64,000 nucleotides of DNA. Source: JBKBUF01 sp046290815 (GTDB lineage Bacteria > Bacteroidota > Bacteroidia > Cytophagales > Cytophagaceae). Location of the stretch: the NCBI GenBank assembly GCA_046290815.1, contig JBKBUF010000012.1, forward strand, positions 1 through 64,000, in the 5' to 3' direction. How positions within the stretch are numbered: the stretch's first letter is position 1; every line of letters starts with the position of its first letter. Positions 43,517 to 52,330 of the stretch are shown piece by piece. The notes under the pieces were generated by a model. The model made no database searches and had not been told where the DNA came from. It saw nothing but the letters and a program-made list of their open reading frames with translations. A program made the translations under genes and the position numbers.

Positions 43517-46054
43517 TTATTCAGGCTTCTCAACCTTTTTCTTCACAACCTTAATTGTCAAAGTTTCTTCTTTTCCTTCGTAGTCTGCAAGTAGTGTATC
43601 ACCTTCTGCAGCTTCGCCTTTAAGAATCTCTTCAGCAATAGGATCTTCCAGATACTTTTGGATAGCTCTATTTAAAGGTCTTGCACCATATTGTGGATCA
43701 TAACCTTTCTCAGACAAGAAATCTTTCGCTTTTTCAGTGAGTTCGATTGCATATCCCAATGTATTGATTCTTGCAAAAACCTTTTTAAGTGTAATGTCAA
43801 TAATTTTATGAAGATCTTCTCTTTCAAGACTATTGAATACTATCACGTCATCAAGCCTGTTAAGGAACTCCGGCGAGAATGCTTTTCTAAGCGCACTCTG
43901 AATTGTTCCCTTCATCAGATCATCCAGTTTTTCCTGTCTTGCTTTTGTAGCGAAACCTATACCGGCACCAAAATCTTTCAGATCTCTTGCTCCGATATTG
44001 GAAGTCATAATGATGATGGTATTTCTAAAGTCAACTCTTCTTCCAAGACCATCGGTAAGAATACCGTCATCCAGAACCTGAAGCAATAAGTTGAATACAT
44101 CCGGATGCGCTTTTTCGATCTCATCAAGAAGGACAACACTGTAAGGTTTTCTTCTGATTTTTTCTGTAAGCTGACCACCTTCTTCGTATCCTACATATCC
44201 GGGAGGAGCACCTACCAGTCTTGATACAGAGAATTTTTCCATGTATTCACTCATGTCAATTCTTACAAGAGAATCTTCTTTATCGAAAAGGTAAGTAGCA
44301 AGAACTTTAGCTAATTCCGTTTTACCCACACCAGTAGGTCCAAGGAAGATAAAGGAACCTATTGGTTTTTTCGGATCTTTCAATCCTACCCTGGTTCTTT
44401 GAATTGCTTTCACAAGCTTGGCAATGGCCTGATCTTGTCCGATTACTTTTCCTTTAAGCTGTTCACCCATTTCAAGAAGTTTATTTCCTTCGTTTTGAGC
44501 GACCCTGCTTACAGGTATACCGGTCATCATAGCTATTACCTCAGCTACATTTTCTTCTGTAACCGAATATCTCTTTTTCTTAGTCTCTTCTTCCCAACGG
44601 ATTTTAGCATTTTCAAGCTGCTCAAGTAGTTTTTTCTCTTTATCTCTCAACTGAGCTGCTTCTTCGTATTTCTGGCTTTTAACAACCTTATTCTTTTCCT
44701 TTTTAATATTTTCTATCTGCTCTTCCAGCTTCACGATATCTGCAGGAACATGAATATTATTGATATGAACACGGGCGCCTGCCTCGTCCAATACGTCAAT
44801 AGCCTTGTCCGGAAGGAATCTGTCGCTGATATATCTGTCGGATAATTTAACGCAGGCAGCAATTGCTTCATCACTATAGTTTACATGGTGATGGTCTTCA
44901 TATTTCTCTTTAATGTTGTTAAGAATTTCAATAGTTTCTTCAGGAGTAGTAGCATCTACCATTACTATCTGAAACCTTCTTGCAAGAGCGCCATCCTTTT
45001 CGATGTATTGTCTGTACTCATCCAGAGTAGTAGCACCTATACATTGGATATCACCCCTGGCAAGAGCAGGTTTGAACATATTGGATGCATCAAGAGAACC
45101 TGATGCTCCACCAGCGCCAACAATTGTATGAATTTCGTCTATGAACAGGATAACTTCCGGAGATTTCTCCAATTCATTCATCACTGCTTTCATACGCTCT
45201 TCGAACTGACCACGGTATTTGGTACCTGCCACAAGAGAGGCAAGGTCCAGCGTTACCACACGTTTGCCGAAAAGTACCCTTGAAACTTTCTTTTGAATAA
45301 TTCTTAAAGCGAGTCCTTCAGCAATAGCAGTTTTACCAACACCCGGCTCTCCAATAAGGATAGGGTTGTTTTTCTTTCTTCTGCTAAGTACCTGAGCAAC
45401 CCTTTCTATTTCTTTCTCTCTTCCCACTATAGGGTCAAGCTTATTTTCTTCTGCAAGTTTTGTAAGGTCTCTACCGAAATTGTCAAGCACAGGTGTACGA
45501 GACTTTTCTGTTGTACCTTTTGAAGCTGATTCTTTTCCTCCGGAACCTGAACCGCCGCCGAAGATTCTTGAGCTATCTTCGTCTGAATCGTCTGTATCGC
45601 CTGTAGCCATAGGATTTTGGTTATGATATTCTAAAAGTTCTTTAATTACATCGTATGTAACTTCAAATTTTTCCAAAATCTGAGTAGCGATATTGTCTTC
45701 GTCTCTCAGAATGGATAAAAGTAAATGCTCGGTTCCGATCAGTTCACTTTTAAAAATTTTCGCCTCGAGATAGGTTATTTTCAATACTTTCTCAGATTGG
45801 CGGGTTAAAGGAATATTGGCCAGATTTTTTACATTTCCGGTAGCAGTACCTTTTGTAGCCTGTTCTATAGCTGTCCTCAATTCGTCCAGCGATACCCCCA
45901 GTTTCTTGAGTAAACTAATGGCAACCCCTTCACCCTCTCGGATCATTCCAAGCAAAAGATGTTCTGCTCCAATATAATCATGGCCTAAACGAAGCGCCTC
46001 TTCCCTACTTAGGGAAATCACTTCTTTCACTCGATTTGAAAATTTTGCTTCCAT
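43517..46054 (-). CDS. clpC: ATP-dependent Clp protease ATP-binding subunit ClpC
   Basis: AAA+ unfoldase that feeds proteins to ClpP and takes part in stress proteolysis. The 845-residue protein has two Clp_N repeats (about 1-145), first AAA domain (GEPGVGKTAIAEG, about 230), a middle coiled coil with UVR motif KYEEAAQLRDKEKKLLEQLE, and second AAA domain (GPTGVGKTELAKV, about 550) with the C-terminal D2-small domain. The UVR motif identifies ClpC rather than ClpB or ClpA. The loop IGF/LGF tripeptide for ClpP binding (GIGFATKA) is present near 680. No ctsR/mcsB neighbours, as usual in Bacteroidota. Confidence 0.96.
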   Translation of the reverse strand: MEAKFSNRVKEVISLSREEALRLGHDYIGAEHLLLGMIREGEGVAISLLKKLGVSLDELRTAIEQATKGTATGNVKNLANIPLTRQSEKVLKITYLEAKIFKSELIGTEHLLLSILRDEDNIATQILEKFEVTYDVIKELLEYHNQNPMATGDTDDSDEDSSRIFGGGSGSGGKESASKGTTEKSRTPVLDNFGRDLTKLAEENKLDPIVGREKEIERVAQVLSRRKKNNPILIGEPGVGKTAIAEGLALRIIQKKVSRVLFGKRVVTLDLASLVAGTKYRGQFEERMKAVMNELEKSPEVILFIDEIHTIVGAGGASGSLDASNMFKPALARGDIQCIGATTLDEYRQYIEKDGALARRFQIVMVDATTPEETIEILNNIKEKYEDHHHVNYSDEAIAACVKLSDRYISDRFLPDKAIDVLDEAGARVHINNIHVPADIVKLEEQIENIKKEKNKVVKSQKYEEAAQLRDKEKKLLEQLENAKIRWEEETKKKRYSVTEENVAEVIAMMTGIPVSRVAQNEGNKLLEMGEQLKGKVIGQDQAIAKLVKAIQRTRVGLKDPKKPIGSFIFLGPTGVGKTELAKVLATYLFDKEDSLVRIDMSEYMEKFSVSRLVGAPPGYVGYEEGGQLTEKIRRKPYSVVLLDEIEKAHPDVFNLLLQVLDDGILTDGLGRRVDFRNTIIIMTSNIGARDLKDFGAGIGFATKARQEKLDDLMKGTIQSALRKAFSPEFLNRLDDVIVFNSLEREDLHKIIDITLKKVFARINTLGYAIELTEKAKDFLSEKGYDPQYGARPLNRAIQKYLEDPIAEEILKGEAAEGDTLLADYEGKEETLTIKVVKKKVEKPE

Positions 46055-46252
46055 ATTATAAAGGAGCTAAATGTTAATTAGCGTAAAACTAAATATATTT
46101 TTTATTATTAATAACTATTTTTTCCCTGTTTTTATTTCTCGGGAAATCTAATTTGTTGAGTTACTTGGCTTGCCGAAGTCAGTTACAAACCAGGTTTTAC
46201 CATACCCGTCCAGAACAACTTTCATTTTATGAATGTTCATTTAAGATTGTAA

Positions 46253-46882
46253 TCAGGTAAGAAAACTTACCGAATCAGGCCCTTCGTTAAACAATAAATC
46301 AACAATACTTAGATTATTTACAAATTCTCTGCCAAAAACCTGATGATAAGCTTTATTTGCTCCTTCACTGGAAATACCTGCAGTTTTTGGATGAATTTCA
46401 TCTCTCATATCAATATAACCTGGTCCCGCCACTTTTTGATATGAGTCCGAAAACGTCCATTCCGGATTCTTTCCTAAAAATTTAAGACAAACTGTCAGAA
46501 AATCTATATTTAAGTCAAGCAAAAATGTGTAATTCTTGTTATAGATTTTCGAAAAATAATCTCCAAAATATTCAAAATAAGGAGATTTGCCGTATGAGGA
46601 TTGAATACTTCTCCAATGCACATTCAGCCATTTCTGGTTGTAATCTATCCTCAGATCTTTAAATTCCTTGTTTCGTTCTTTAACGATAGGAATAGAAAGG
46701 ATTTCAACTTTATTTGAAGATAATATACGGCACCTGTTGCGATAAGATTGCTTTTTGTACAATTCTTTTACTTCAAATTCAATTTTTTCTGCCTGAATGA
46801 TTTTTTTCATGTACTCCAGACAAGGAAGGTAATGTAATTCTATCAGTAAAATCGAGTCTTTTTCCTTAAAAGTTTCAGACAT
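46253..46882 (-). CDS. WbqC-family protein
   Basis: A 209-residue protein of the WbqC family. Opening ELHYLPCLEYMKKI, then YKKQSYRNRCRILS, LSIPIVKE, WLNVHWRSIQSSYGKSPYFEYFGD and the C-terminal SIVDLLFNEGPDS are strongly conserved. The family is named from an O-antigen cluster but its reaction is unproven; no glycosyltransferase fold is obvious. It is divergent from the acyltransferase gene and followed by clpC on the same strand with a 198-bp gap. Confidence 0.88.
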   Translation of the reverse strand: MSETFKEKDSILLIELHYLPCLEYMKKIIQAEKIEFEVKELYKKQSYRNRCRILSSNKVEILSIPIVKERNKEFKDLRIDYNQKWLNVHWRSIQSSYGKSPYFEYFGDYFSKIYNKNYTFLLDLNIDFLTVCLKFLGKNPEWTFSDSYQKVAGPGYIDMRDEIHPKTAGISSEGANKAYHQVFGREFVNNLSIVDLLFNEGPDSVSFLT

Positions 46883-47009
46883 TTCTATACCAATTTATAT
46901 TATTTTTATCCCGGTTATATATCCTGTCCACTTCCACCTAATGACGCAAAATAGGAATATTTAGGGGAAATTGACATGAAAACAAATTCGGTCAATAAAG
47001 TTAAAGCAA

Positions 47010-47858
47010 ATGGTATTGCTGAAATTTTTTTCCAGACTTCCTTTTCCAGTGCTTTACAGATTATCCGACATTCTGTATTACCTTCTATTTTATATCATAA
47101 AATACAGAAGCAAAACCGTTTATAATAACCTGAAAAATTCATTTCCCGAAAAACCGGAAAAAGAGATCCGAAACTTAACCAAAGCATACTACAGAAATCT
47201 ATCGGACCTAATTGTAGAAACCATAAAATCATATAATATTTCGGAGGAAGAGTTAAGAAAAAGAGTAAAGCAGGTAAACATAGAGTTATTGATCTCCTAT
47301 TTGAATAAAAAGCAAACCATCATTGCTTTATCCGGACATCAATGTAATTGGGAATGGCTGCTTCAATGCAGTTGCATACACCTTCCCTATTCAGTAGATG
47401 CTGTTTACAGACCTTTGCATAACAATACTGCGGACAAATTTTTCTTAAAGCTAAGGACGAAATTCGGCGCACATCCAGTGCCTGCATTAGATACATTAAG
47501 AGAGGTAATAAGAAGAAAAAACATAACCAAAGTTATTGCCATGGTTGCCGATCAGGCACCTCCGGGAGGCGAAATTCAATATTGGACGAAATTTTTAAAT
47601 CAGGATTCAGCCTTTTTTGTCGGAGCTGACAAACTGGCAAAAAAATTTAAATATCCCGTGTTTATGGCCGAAATGACTCGTATTAAAAGAGGATATTATG
47701 AAATCAGGTATGAACTTCTTGCTGAACCTCCATTCACAGATGAAAAGAATGATATTATAGAATTGTATTCAAAAAAACTGGAGGAGTCAATAAAAAAATA
47801 TCCGGCAGATTGGTTGTGGTCGCATATGAGGTGGAAACACAAAAGGAATGGTGAATGA
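47010..47858 (+). CDS. LpxL/HtrB-like lipid A or lysophospholipid acyltransferase
   Basis: A 282-residue inner-membrane protein. One transmembrane anchor (about 15-32) precedes the acyltransferase domain with the H-x4-E motif in SGHQCNWEW (H110, E115) and the later ADQAPPGGE and FVGADKLAKKF segments, as in late acyltransferases of lipid A synthesis. The C-terminal PADWLWSHMRWKHK motif is also conserved. It probably adds an acyl chain to lipid A or ornithine-type lipid. It ends in the inverted repeat shared with the Sua5-like gene. Confidence 0.88.
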   Translation: MVLLKFFSRLPFPVLYRLSDILYYLLFYIIKYRSKTVYNNLKNSFPEKPEKEIRNLTKAYYRNLSDLIVETIKSYNISEEELRKRVKQVNIELLISYLNKKQTIIALSGHQCNWEWLLQCSCIHLPYSVDAVYRPLHNNTADKFFLKLRTKFGAHPVPALDTLREVIRRKNITKVIAMVADQAPPGGEIQYWTKFLNQDSAFFVGADKLAKKFKYPVFMAEMTRIKRGYYEIRYELLAEPPFTDEKNDIIELYSKKLEESIKKYPADWLWSHMRWKHKRNGE

Positions 47859-47936
47859 TAAATGTTGAATGCTGAATGAATCCAAATTAAAATTCATCAT
47901 TCAACATTTAACATTTATCATTTAACATTTAACATT
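47853..47936. repeat. Inverted ATAAATGTTGAATG-type repeat between convergent genes
   Basis: Left arm (47853-47880) has GAATGATAAATGTTGAATG and GCTGAATGAA; the right arm (47891-47936) has TTCATCATTCAACATTTAACATTTATCATT followed by more ACATTTA units. The arms are inverted, so a long imperfect stem-loop can form across the two stop codons. It can terminate both convergent genes. Confidence 0.8.
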
Positions 47937-47941
47937 AGGCA

Positions 47942-48574
47942 TTATATGAACATTTCAATATTTCCCTTTCCTTCCCGTATGACTTCAGGCTCGTCTGAAG
48001 TGCAATCAATTATAGTTGAGGGTTCTATTTCTCCCGTTCCGCCGTCTATTACAATATCTACGAGATTTTTAAATTTTTCATAAATCAATTCAGGGTCGGT
48101 ATAATATTCCAATATGTCATCATCATCATCTTTAATGGAGGTGGTCAGAATAGGATTACCTAAATCTCTCACCAGATCTCTTGGGATATTATGATCAGGA
48201 ACTCTTATTCCTACTGTATTCTTTTTAGTATGCAGAATTTTAGGAACCTTTCCACTCGCATTCAAAATAAAAGTAAAAGGTCCTGGCAATGCCTTCTTCA
48301 TTATTTTGAAAATATTAGTTGGCAAATTACGGGTGTAATCCGATATATGACTGAGATCGTAGCAGATGAATGACATATTTATTTTGGCAGGATTGAGATT
48401 TTTAATTTTACAAACCCTTTCAACTGCCCTAACATTATGGATATCACAACCTAATCCATAAACTGTATCGGTAGGATAAATAATAATTCCTCCCTGCCTC
48501 AGTACATTGACAACCTCATCCATTTTGTTCTTTTGGGGATTATCAGGGTTGATCTTCAATAGTTTCGCCTTCAT
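47942..48574 (-). CDS. Sua5/YciO/YrdC-family threonylcarbamoyl-AMP synthase
   Basis: Makes threonylcarbamoyl-AMP for the t6A37 modification of tRNAs reading ANN codons, or is a YciO-type relative. The 210-residue product has the family opening GGIIIYPTDTVYGLGCD, the conserved KIKN segment, ALPGPFTFIL, GIRVPDH and STIIDCT motifs. It lacks the C-terminal Sua5 extension, so it is the short TsaC/YciO type; the KNLNPAKINMSF region fits YciO-like members better than TsaC. Its 3' end lies in the shared inverted repeat. Confidence 0.88.
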   Translation of the reverse strand: MKAKLLKINPDNPQKNKMDEVVNVLRQGGIIIYPTDTVYGLGCDIHNVRAVERVCKIKNLNPAKINMSFICYDLSHISDYTRNLPTNIFKIMKKALPGPFTFILNASGKVPKILHTKKNTVGIRVPDHNIPRDLVRDLGNPILTTSIKDDDDDILEYYTDPELIYEKFKNLVDIVIDGGTGEIEPSTIIDCTSDEPEVIREGKGNIEMFI

Positions 48575-48744
48575 CTTACGTTATAATATTTCGCAATTTA
48601 TTACATTCTATTAAAAGAACCCTAATCCATGCTTTTTCTGTTTCTTAAAATAAATGTTTCCCTGAAATTCCTTATGGATCCCTTCTTGCTGTTTTTATTA
48701 TTGAAGTGGCGGTTTCCAAAACAAATGATTATTTTTGAAAACTT

Positions 48745-49785
48745 ATGAAAGACAGAAGATATAAATTAAAGGTAGGTATAGTAATATTCGGATTGCTGTT
48801 TGTCAGCTTTTCATTTTATGCATATCAGATTTTCTTTACACCCAATTTTAAAGTTGAAGAAGGAAAACCATATGTTTTATATATTCCCACCGGTGCCACT
48901 TTTCAAACTGTAGCAGATAGCCTGAGGAACAATGAAAGGATAATGGACTTCCTTAGCTTTGCCTTTATCTCCAGGTTAATGGATTATCAGGAAAATGTGA
49001 AGCCGGGCCGATATGAAATCACCAGTAAAAACAGTAGCAACGTTAGGGTTGTCAGACTATTAAAAAGTGGCAAACAAAGCCCGCTGAATCTTACCTTTAA
49101 TAACATCAGATTAAAAAAAGACTTTGCTGAAAGAATTTCAAAAAAAATGGAATTTTCCGAGAAGAGTTTACTTCAGTTATTAAATAACCCGGAATACACA
49201 AAGCATTTCGGATTTGATACCACGACCATCATGAGCATGTTTATTCCTAACACTTATGAAGTTTTCTGGACCCTGAGTCCTGAAGATTTTTGTGAAAGGA
49301 TGTACAAAGAGTATAACAACTTCTGGACGGAGGAAAGAAAACAAAAGGCTCAGGCATTAGGTCTCACACAGATTCAGGTAAGTATAATGGCCTCCATCGT
49401 TGAAGCTGAGACGAATAAAACACATGAAATGCCGACGATATCCGGCGTGTATTTGAACAGACTAAGAGCAGATATGCCATTGCAGGCAGACCCTACAGTT
49501 AAATTCGCTGTAGGAGACTTTTCTATTAAAAGAATATATTCAGGTCACCTGGAAACAGACAGCCCTTACAATACCTATAAATATACCGGGCTTCCTCCAG
49601 GACCAATAAATTTACCTTCTATAACTGCATTGGATGCGGTACTGAATACGGAAAGACATAAGTATATTTATTTTTGCGCTAGTGAAAATCTGAATGGCAC
49701 CCATAATTTTGCTGAAAATTTTGAGGAGCATAAAAAAAACGCAGAGAAATACCGTAAAGCTTTAAATAAACTAAAAATAAAATAA
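48745..49785 (+). CDS. mltG: Endolytic peptidoglycan transglycosylase MltG
   Basis: Cuts nascent peptidoglycan strands and controls glycan length. The 346-residue protein has one transmembrane segment (about 9-28), a LysM-like subdomain, then the YceG fold with catalytic Glu in MASIVEAET and the LQADPTVKFAVG motif, ending with ENFEEHKKNAEKYRKAL. A -7 like TATTTTTG lies at 48730-48737, only 7 bp before the ATG, so the mRNA may be leaderless. The thioesterase gene overlaps its stop by one base. Confidence 0.95.
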   Translation: MKDRRYKLKVGIVIFGLLFVSFSFYAYQIFFTPNFKVEEGKPYVLYIPTGATFQTVADSLRNNERIMDFLSFAFISRLMDYQENVKPGRYEITSKNSSNVRVVRLLKSGKQSPLNLTFNNIRLKKDFAERISKKMEFSEKSLLQLLNNPEYTKHFGFDTTTIMSMFIPNTYEVFWTLSPEDFCERMYKEYNNFWTEERKQKAQALGLTQIQVSIMASIVEAETNKTHEMPTISGVYLNRLRADMPLQADPTVKFAVGDFSIKRIYSGHLETDSPYNTYKYTGLPPGPINLPSITALDAVLNTERHKYIYFCASENLNGTHNFAENFEEHKKNAEKYRKALNKLKIK

Positions 49786-50201
49786 TGGTAAGCCACGAAG
49801 TACAGGTAAGAGTAAGGTATGCAGAGACAGACAAGATGGGTTATGTTTATTATGGCAATTACGCAACCTACTACGAAGTAGCCAGGGTTGAGATGATGCG
49901 TGCGCTTGGATTAAGCTATAAAAAATTAGAGGATTCAGGTGTAATGATGCCGGTGCTTGAATATAAAATAAAGTATATCAAGCCTGCATTTTATGATGAT
50001 TTGCTAACCATAAAAATATTTATCAAGGAAAAACCTGGAGTAAAAATAAAATTCGATTACGAATGCTATAATGAATCAGGAACACTTCTTAATGTAGGAG
50101 AAACCACCCTGGTATTTGTAAGTGCAGCTAGCGGACGTCCCTGTTCTGCGCCGGGAGAATTTGATTCGGTTATAGCGAAATACTTTGAGATGAAAGTTTA
50201 A
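49785..50201 (+). CDS. Acyl-CoA thioesterase, YbgC/4HBT family
   Basis: A 138-residue hot-dog fold thioesterase. VRVRYAETDKMGYVYYGNYATYYEVARVE is the diagnostic N-terminal region; the catalytic Asp is in AETDKMG. The rest (MMPVLEYKIKYIKPAFYDD) fits the YbgC/FadM type. It starts at the ATG that overlaps the mltG stop (TAATG), so the two are translationally coupled. Substrate (short-chain or aromatic acyl-CoA or ACP) cannot be told. Confidence 0.9.
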   Translation: MVSHEVQVRVRYAETDKMGYVYYGNYATYYEVARVEMMRALGLSYKKLEDSGVMMPVLEYKIKYIKPAFYDDLLTIKIFIKEKPGVKIKFDYECYNESGTLLNVGETTLVFVSAASGRPCSAPGEFDSVIAKYFEMKV

Positions 50202-50216
50202 AGTTCAAAGTTTAAA
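50193..50216. repeat. AAAGTTTAAAGTTCAAAG simple repeat over the thioesterase stop
   Basis: The units AAAGTTTAAAGTTCAAAGTTTAAA start inside the last codons of the thioesterase gene and include its stop codon. Same unit type as at 35014 and 50925. Confidence 0.85.
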
Positions 50217-50224
50217 ATTAGGAT

Positions 50225-50854
50225 TTATAGTTGATCTACTTTTTGAAGCATTTTGCTTAGCTGATTTGATCGTACTTCTTTATATCCGCCATCCCAAAAC
50301 TGCAACATTAAGGGCATTAATTCTCTTTTTATCGCTATTTTTGTCAGCTCCTTAATATCTTTATCCATATTTCCTTCAGTAGCAAATTGTGCAAAGCCAA
50401 CTGCAATAATAGCATTGTCGTAAGAAGTTAAAATATTTTCCCCGGTCATAGATGATCCGGATTGTATCATTTTATCAAATGCTGCAGCTTCAAATTCCTG
50501 ATCAGCATCCTTAGCCATCTCTTTAATAAAATCCATCATATCTCCTGATGAAAAATCGAAGCCGTCATGTTCCTTTTCAATTTTTAAGGAAAGAAACTTC
50601 TCTATTTTTTTAGGATTTAATTCCCTCAAATCGAAAGCTGGGTATTCCCATGAAGCAAGCAAGTGCTGCAAATACCTAACCGGACTTTGGTTTTTATTTT
50701 TCTTTCTCCAATTAATAAAACCATGCAAAGCCTCATACCCGTCGTCATTTCCGAATGGACTAGACTCTTCCTCCATATCCCAATAAAAGTCCTCATCAAA
50801 CAACTCTTTCGCTCTTGGATGTGCAGTTTCAGGGGTCAATTCAAAGTCTTCCAT
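50225..50854 (-). CDS. Uncharacterised acidic protein, possibly YfeS-like
   Basis: A 209-residue soluble, acidic protein. The N-terminus has ELTPETAHPRAKELFDED followed by an FGNDDGYEALHGF segment, which resembles the N-terminal part of YfeS-type proteins; I am not sure of this. No signal peptide or transmembrane segment. The remainder is helical with a conserved-looking FWDGGYKEVRSNQLSKML end. It is flanked on both sides by AAAGTTT-type repeats (50193 and 50925). Confidence 0.55.
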   Translation of the reverse strand: MEDFELTPETAHPRAKELFDEDFYWDMEEESSPFGNDDGYEALHGFINWRKKNKNQSPVRYLQHLLASWEYPAFDLRELNPKKIEKFLSLKIEKEHDGFDFSSGDMMDFIKEMAKDADQEFEAAAFDKMIQSGSSMTGENILTSYDNAIIAVGFAQFATEGNMDKDIKELTKIAIKRELMPLMLQFWDGGYKEVRSNQLSKMLQKVDQL

Positions 50855-50924
50855 AATTATAATATCTGAAGGTTATAATAATATAATTAAGAATATTGGG
50901 GGAATGTTTGGGGAGGTTGGAAGA

Positions 50925-50952
50925 TTAAAGTTGAAAGTTTAAAGTTCAAAGT
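50925..50952. repeat. AAAGTTGAAAGTTTAAAGTTCAAAG simple repeat
   Basis: A 28-bp run of AAAGTT-type units upstream of the YfeS-like gene, between it and the next minus-strand gene. Same family as at 35014 and 50193. Confidence 0.85.
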
Positions 50953-50983
50953 GTGTTAGAGGATAAATACCCGGGATTAGAGT

Positions 50984-51565
50984 TTATTTCTTTTTACCCT
51001 TAGGTTTTTCCTTTCGTACTTCTGATAACCAGGCATGAAGCTTTCCATTACTTGCACTACCAACCATACCGAAGTCTTTTGCATAATATATAAAATAAAT
51101 CTGCCCCTTGTTTTTGTCCCTGTTGGTCATTTGCATACATTTTAAAACCACCACATCTGTATATTTGGATGAGGGCGTCTGTAATACCTCATTGATTGAT
51201 GATACTTCATAATACCAGCTACTATCAGCTTCCAACCAGGTATGACCAACGATAATATTCTTAGGCATTACAATTGACTCTTTGCCATTCTTTTTATCAA
51301 AATGATAATAATTCAATTCATCTTCTCTGTAGTAACTTGTATCGACTGACCCCCAGGAATATTTTCTCACTTTAATAAAATACTCTTTCCCATTTAAAAC
51401 GGATATCCCTTCGATAAAATAATCCTCAAATGTATTATTTCCTGCTTTAAAAACTTTCGTTAGCCCATCCTGCTTTGTAAGAGGAATATAATCATGAGTA
51501 TTTTTGACCTGACCAAAACCAAGACATGAAATTACCATTAATAAAAGTGTGCTTAAAGACTTCAT
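50984..51565 (-). CDS. Exported protein of unknown function
   Basis: A 193-residue protein with a signal peptide (about 1-19, ending in GFGQ). The body has beta-strands rich in aromatics (YFIEGISVLNGKEYFIKVRKYSW) and ends in a lysine-rich tail KEKPKGKKK. No known family was recognised. It may be periplasmic or outer-membrane bound; no neighbour suggests a role. Confidence 0.65.
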   Translation of the reverse strand: MKSLSTLLLMVISCLGFGQVKNTHDYIPLTKQDGLTKVFKAGNNTFEDYFIEGISVLNGKEYFIKVRKYSWGSVDTSYYREDELNYYHFDKKNGKESIVMPKNIIVGHTWLEADSSWYYEVSSINEVLQTPSSKYTDVVVLKCMQMTNRDKNKGQIYFIYYAKDFGMVGSASNGKLHAWLSEVRKEKPKGKKK

Positions 51566-52187
51566 ATATAAATTGATTCAATCCATATTCAATTAAATAC
51601 AAAAAATTCAGATATCCACAGACATTGGAATAATTGATGTGAGTGAGCTTTGAGTAATGGATTTGGTTAACATCACCTGACCAGAAAGGCATGTAACCTA
51701 CCTCCTTAAACTATTGAGGAAATGGGAAGACAGAATATAGCTGTCCAAGTATCATTACAATTAGTCTGTTTGTTTTCATAAGAATGATTTTGTTTATGTA
51801 AAAGGAGAAATACTAACATGAAGACAATGGACAAAAAGAAAGTAAACAAAGCGAATTAAGAATTTTGGCGAGGTGCTAAAGATTTTATGATATAATTACA
51901 CGAATATAAGGATTTGTACAAGTTGGGACAATCAGACAAACAATAATGATTGGAGGATTTGAGGAATGTAACTGCCCGGACGAGGAACAGCTTAAACTTA
52001 CTTACATGCCAGAAGCAAAAGTATAAACAGCTGTCACTCAGCAAATAAATATAAAAACAAATTTTGAAGCTATCAGAAAACCTGATTCGGAATTTTTAAA
52101 AAATAAATCTCAGATTTTCTTTTTCTACTATTGAATTTGGCTTATTTTTGCAGTCCGAATACAAAAACGACAGCTAAAAAATCTTTT
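51566..52187. other. Intergenic region upstream of tRNA-Ser, with one short SD-preceded ORF
   Basis: 622 bp without a convincing gene. A 13-codon frame (51818-51859) follows a near-perfect AAAAGGAG ribosome-binding site, unusual for this genome; a second short frame (51946-52026) contains a Cys pair in ECNCPDEE. Two longer minus-strand frames (51492-51692, 51856-52044) have no resemblance to proteins. The right end holds the tRNA promoter. Confidence 0.4.
52143..52150 (+). promoter_or_regulatory. -7 element of tRNA-Ser promoter
   Basis: TATTTTTG matches TAnnTTTG 37 bp before the tRNA. A matching -33 TTG was not found at the usual spacing. Confidence 0.55.
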
Positions 52188-52272
52188 AGAGGGATGGCAG
52201 AGCGGTCGAATGCGGCGGTCTTGAAAACCGTTGTACCGCAAGGTACCGGGGGTTCGAATCCCTCTCCCTCTA
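52188..52272 (+). tRNA. tRNA-Ser (UGA anticodon)
   Basis: Acceptor arms AGAGGGA / TCCCTCT are perfectly paired, the D arm (GCA...TGC) and T arm (GGGGG-TTCGAAT-CCCTC) fit, and the anticodon loop CTTGAAA gives TGA at 52222-52224. A long type II variable arm with stem GTACC-GCAA-GGTAC marks serine. No CCA is encoded. The first pair is A1-U72 and the discriminator is A, both less common than G. Confidence 0.95.
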
Positions 52273-52274
52273 CA

Positions 52275-52307
52275 AAAAAGCCCTGATTGAAAAATCGGGG
52301 CTTTTTT
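52275..52307. terminator. Bidirectional terminator after tRNA-Ser
   Basis: AAAAAGCCCTGATT pairs with AATCGGGGCTTTTT (one G-U pair) around GAAA. A-run upstream and T-run downstream allow it to serve both the tRNA and the convergent oxidoreductase gene. Confidence 0.88.
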
Positions 52308-52330
52308 ATTTTACGATAATTTACAGTCTC

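Noticed and set aside
51856..52044. Minus-strand frame of 62 codons in the 51.6-52.2 kb spacer
   Set aside because: Composition rich in Cys, Phe and Ser as in noise frames, no ribosome-binding site, no similarity to any known protein.
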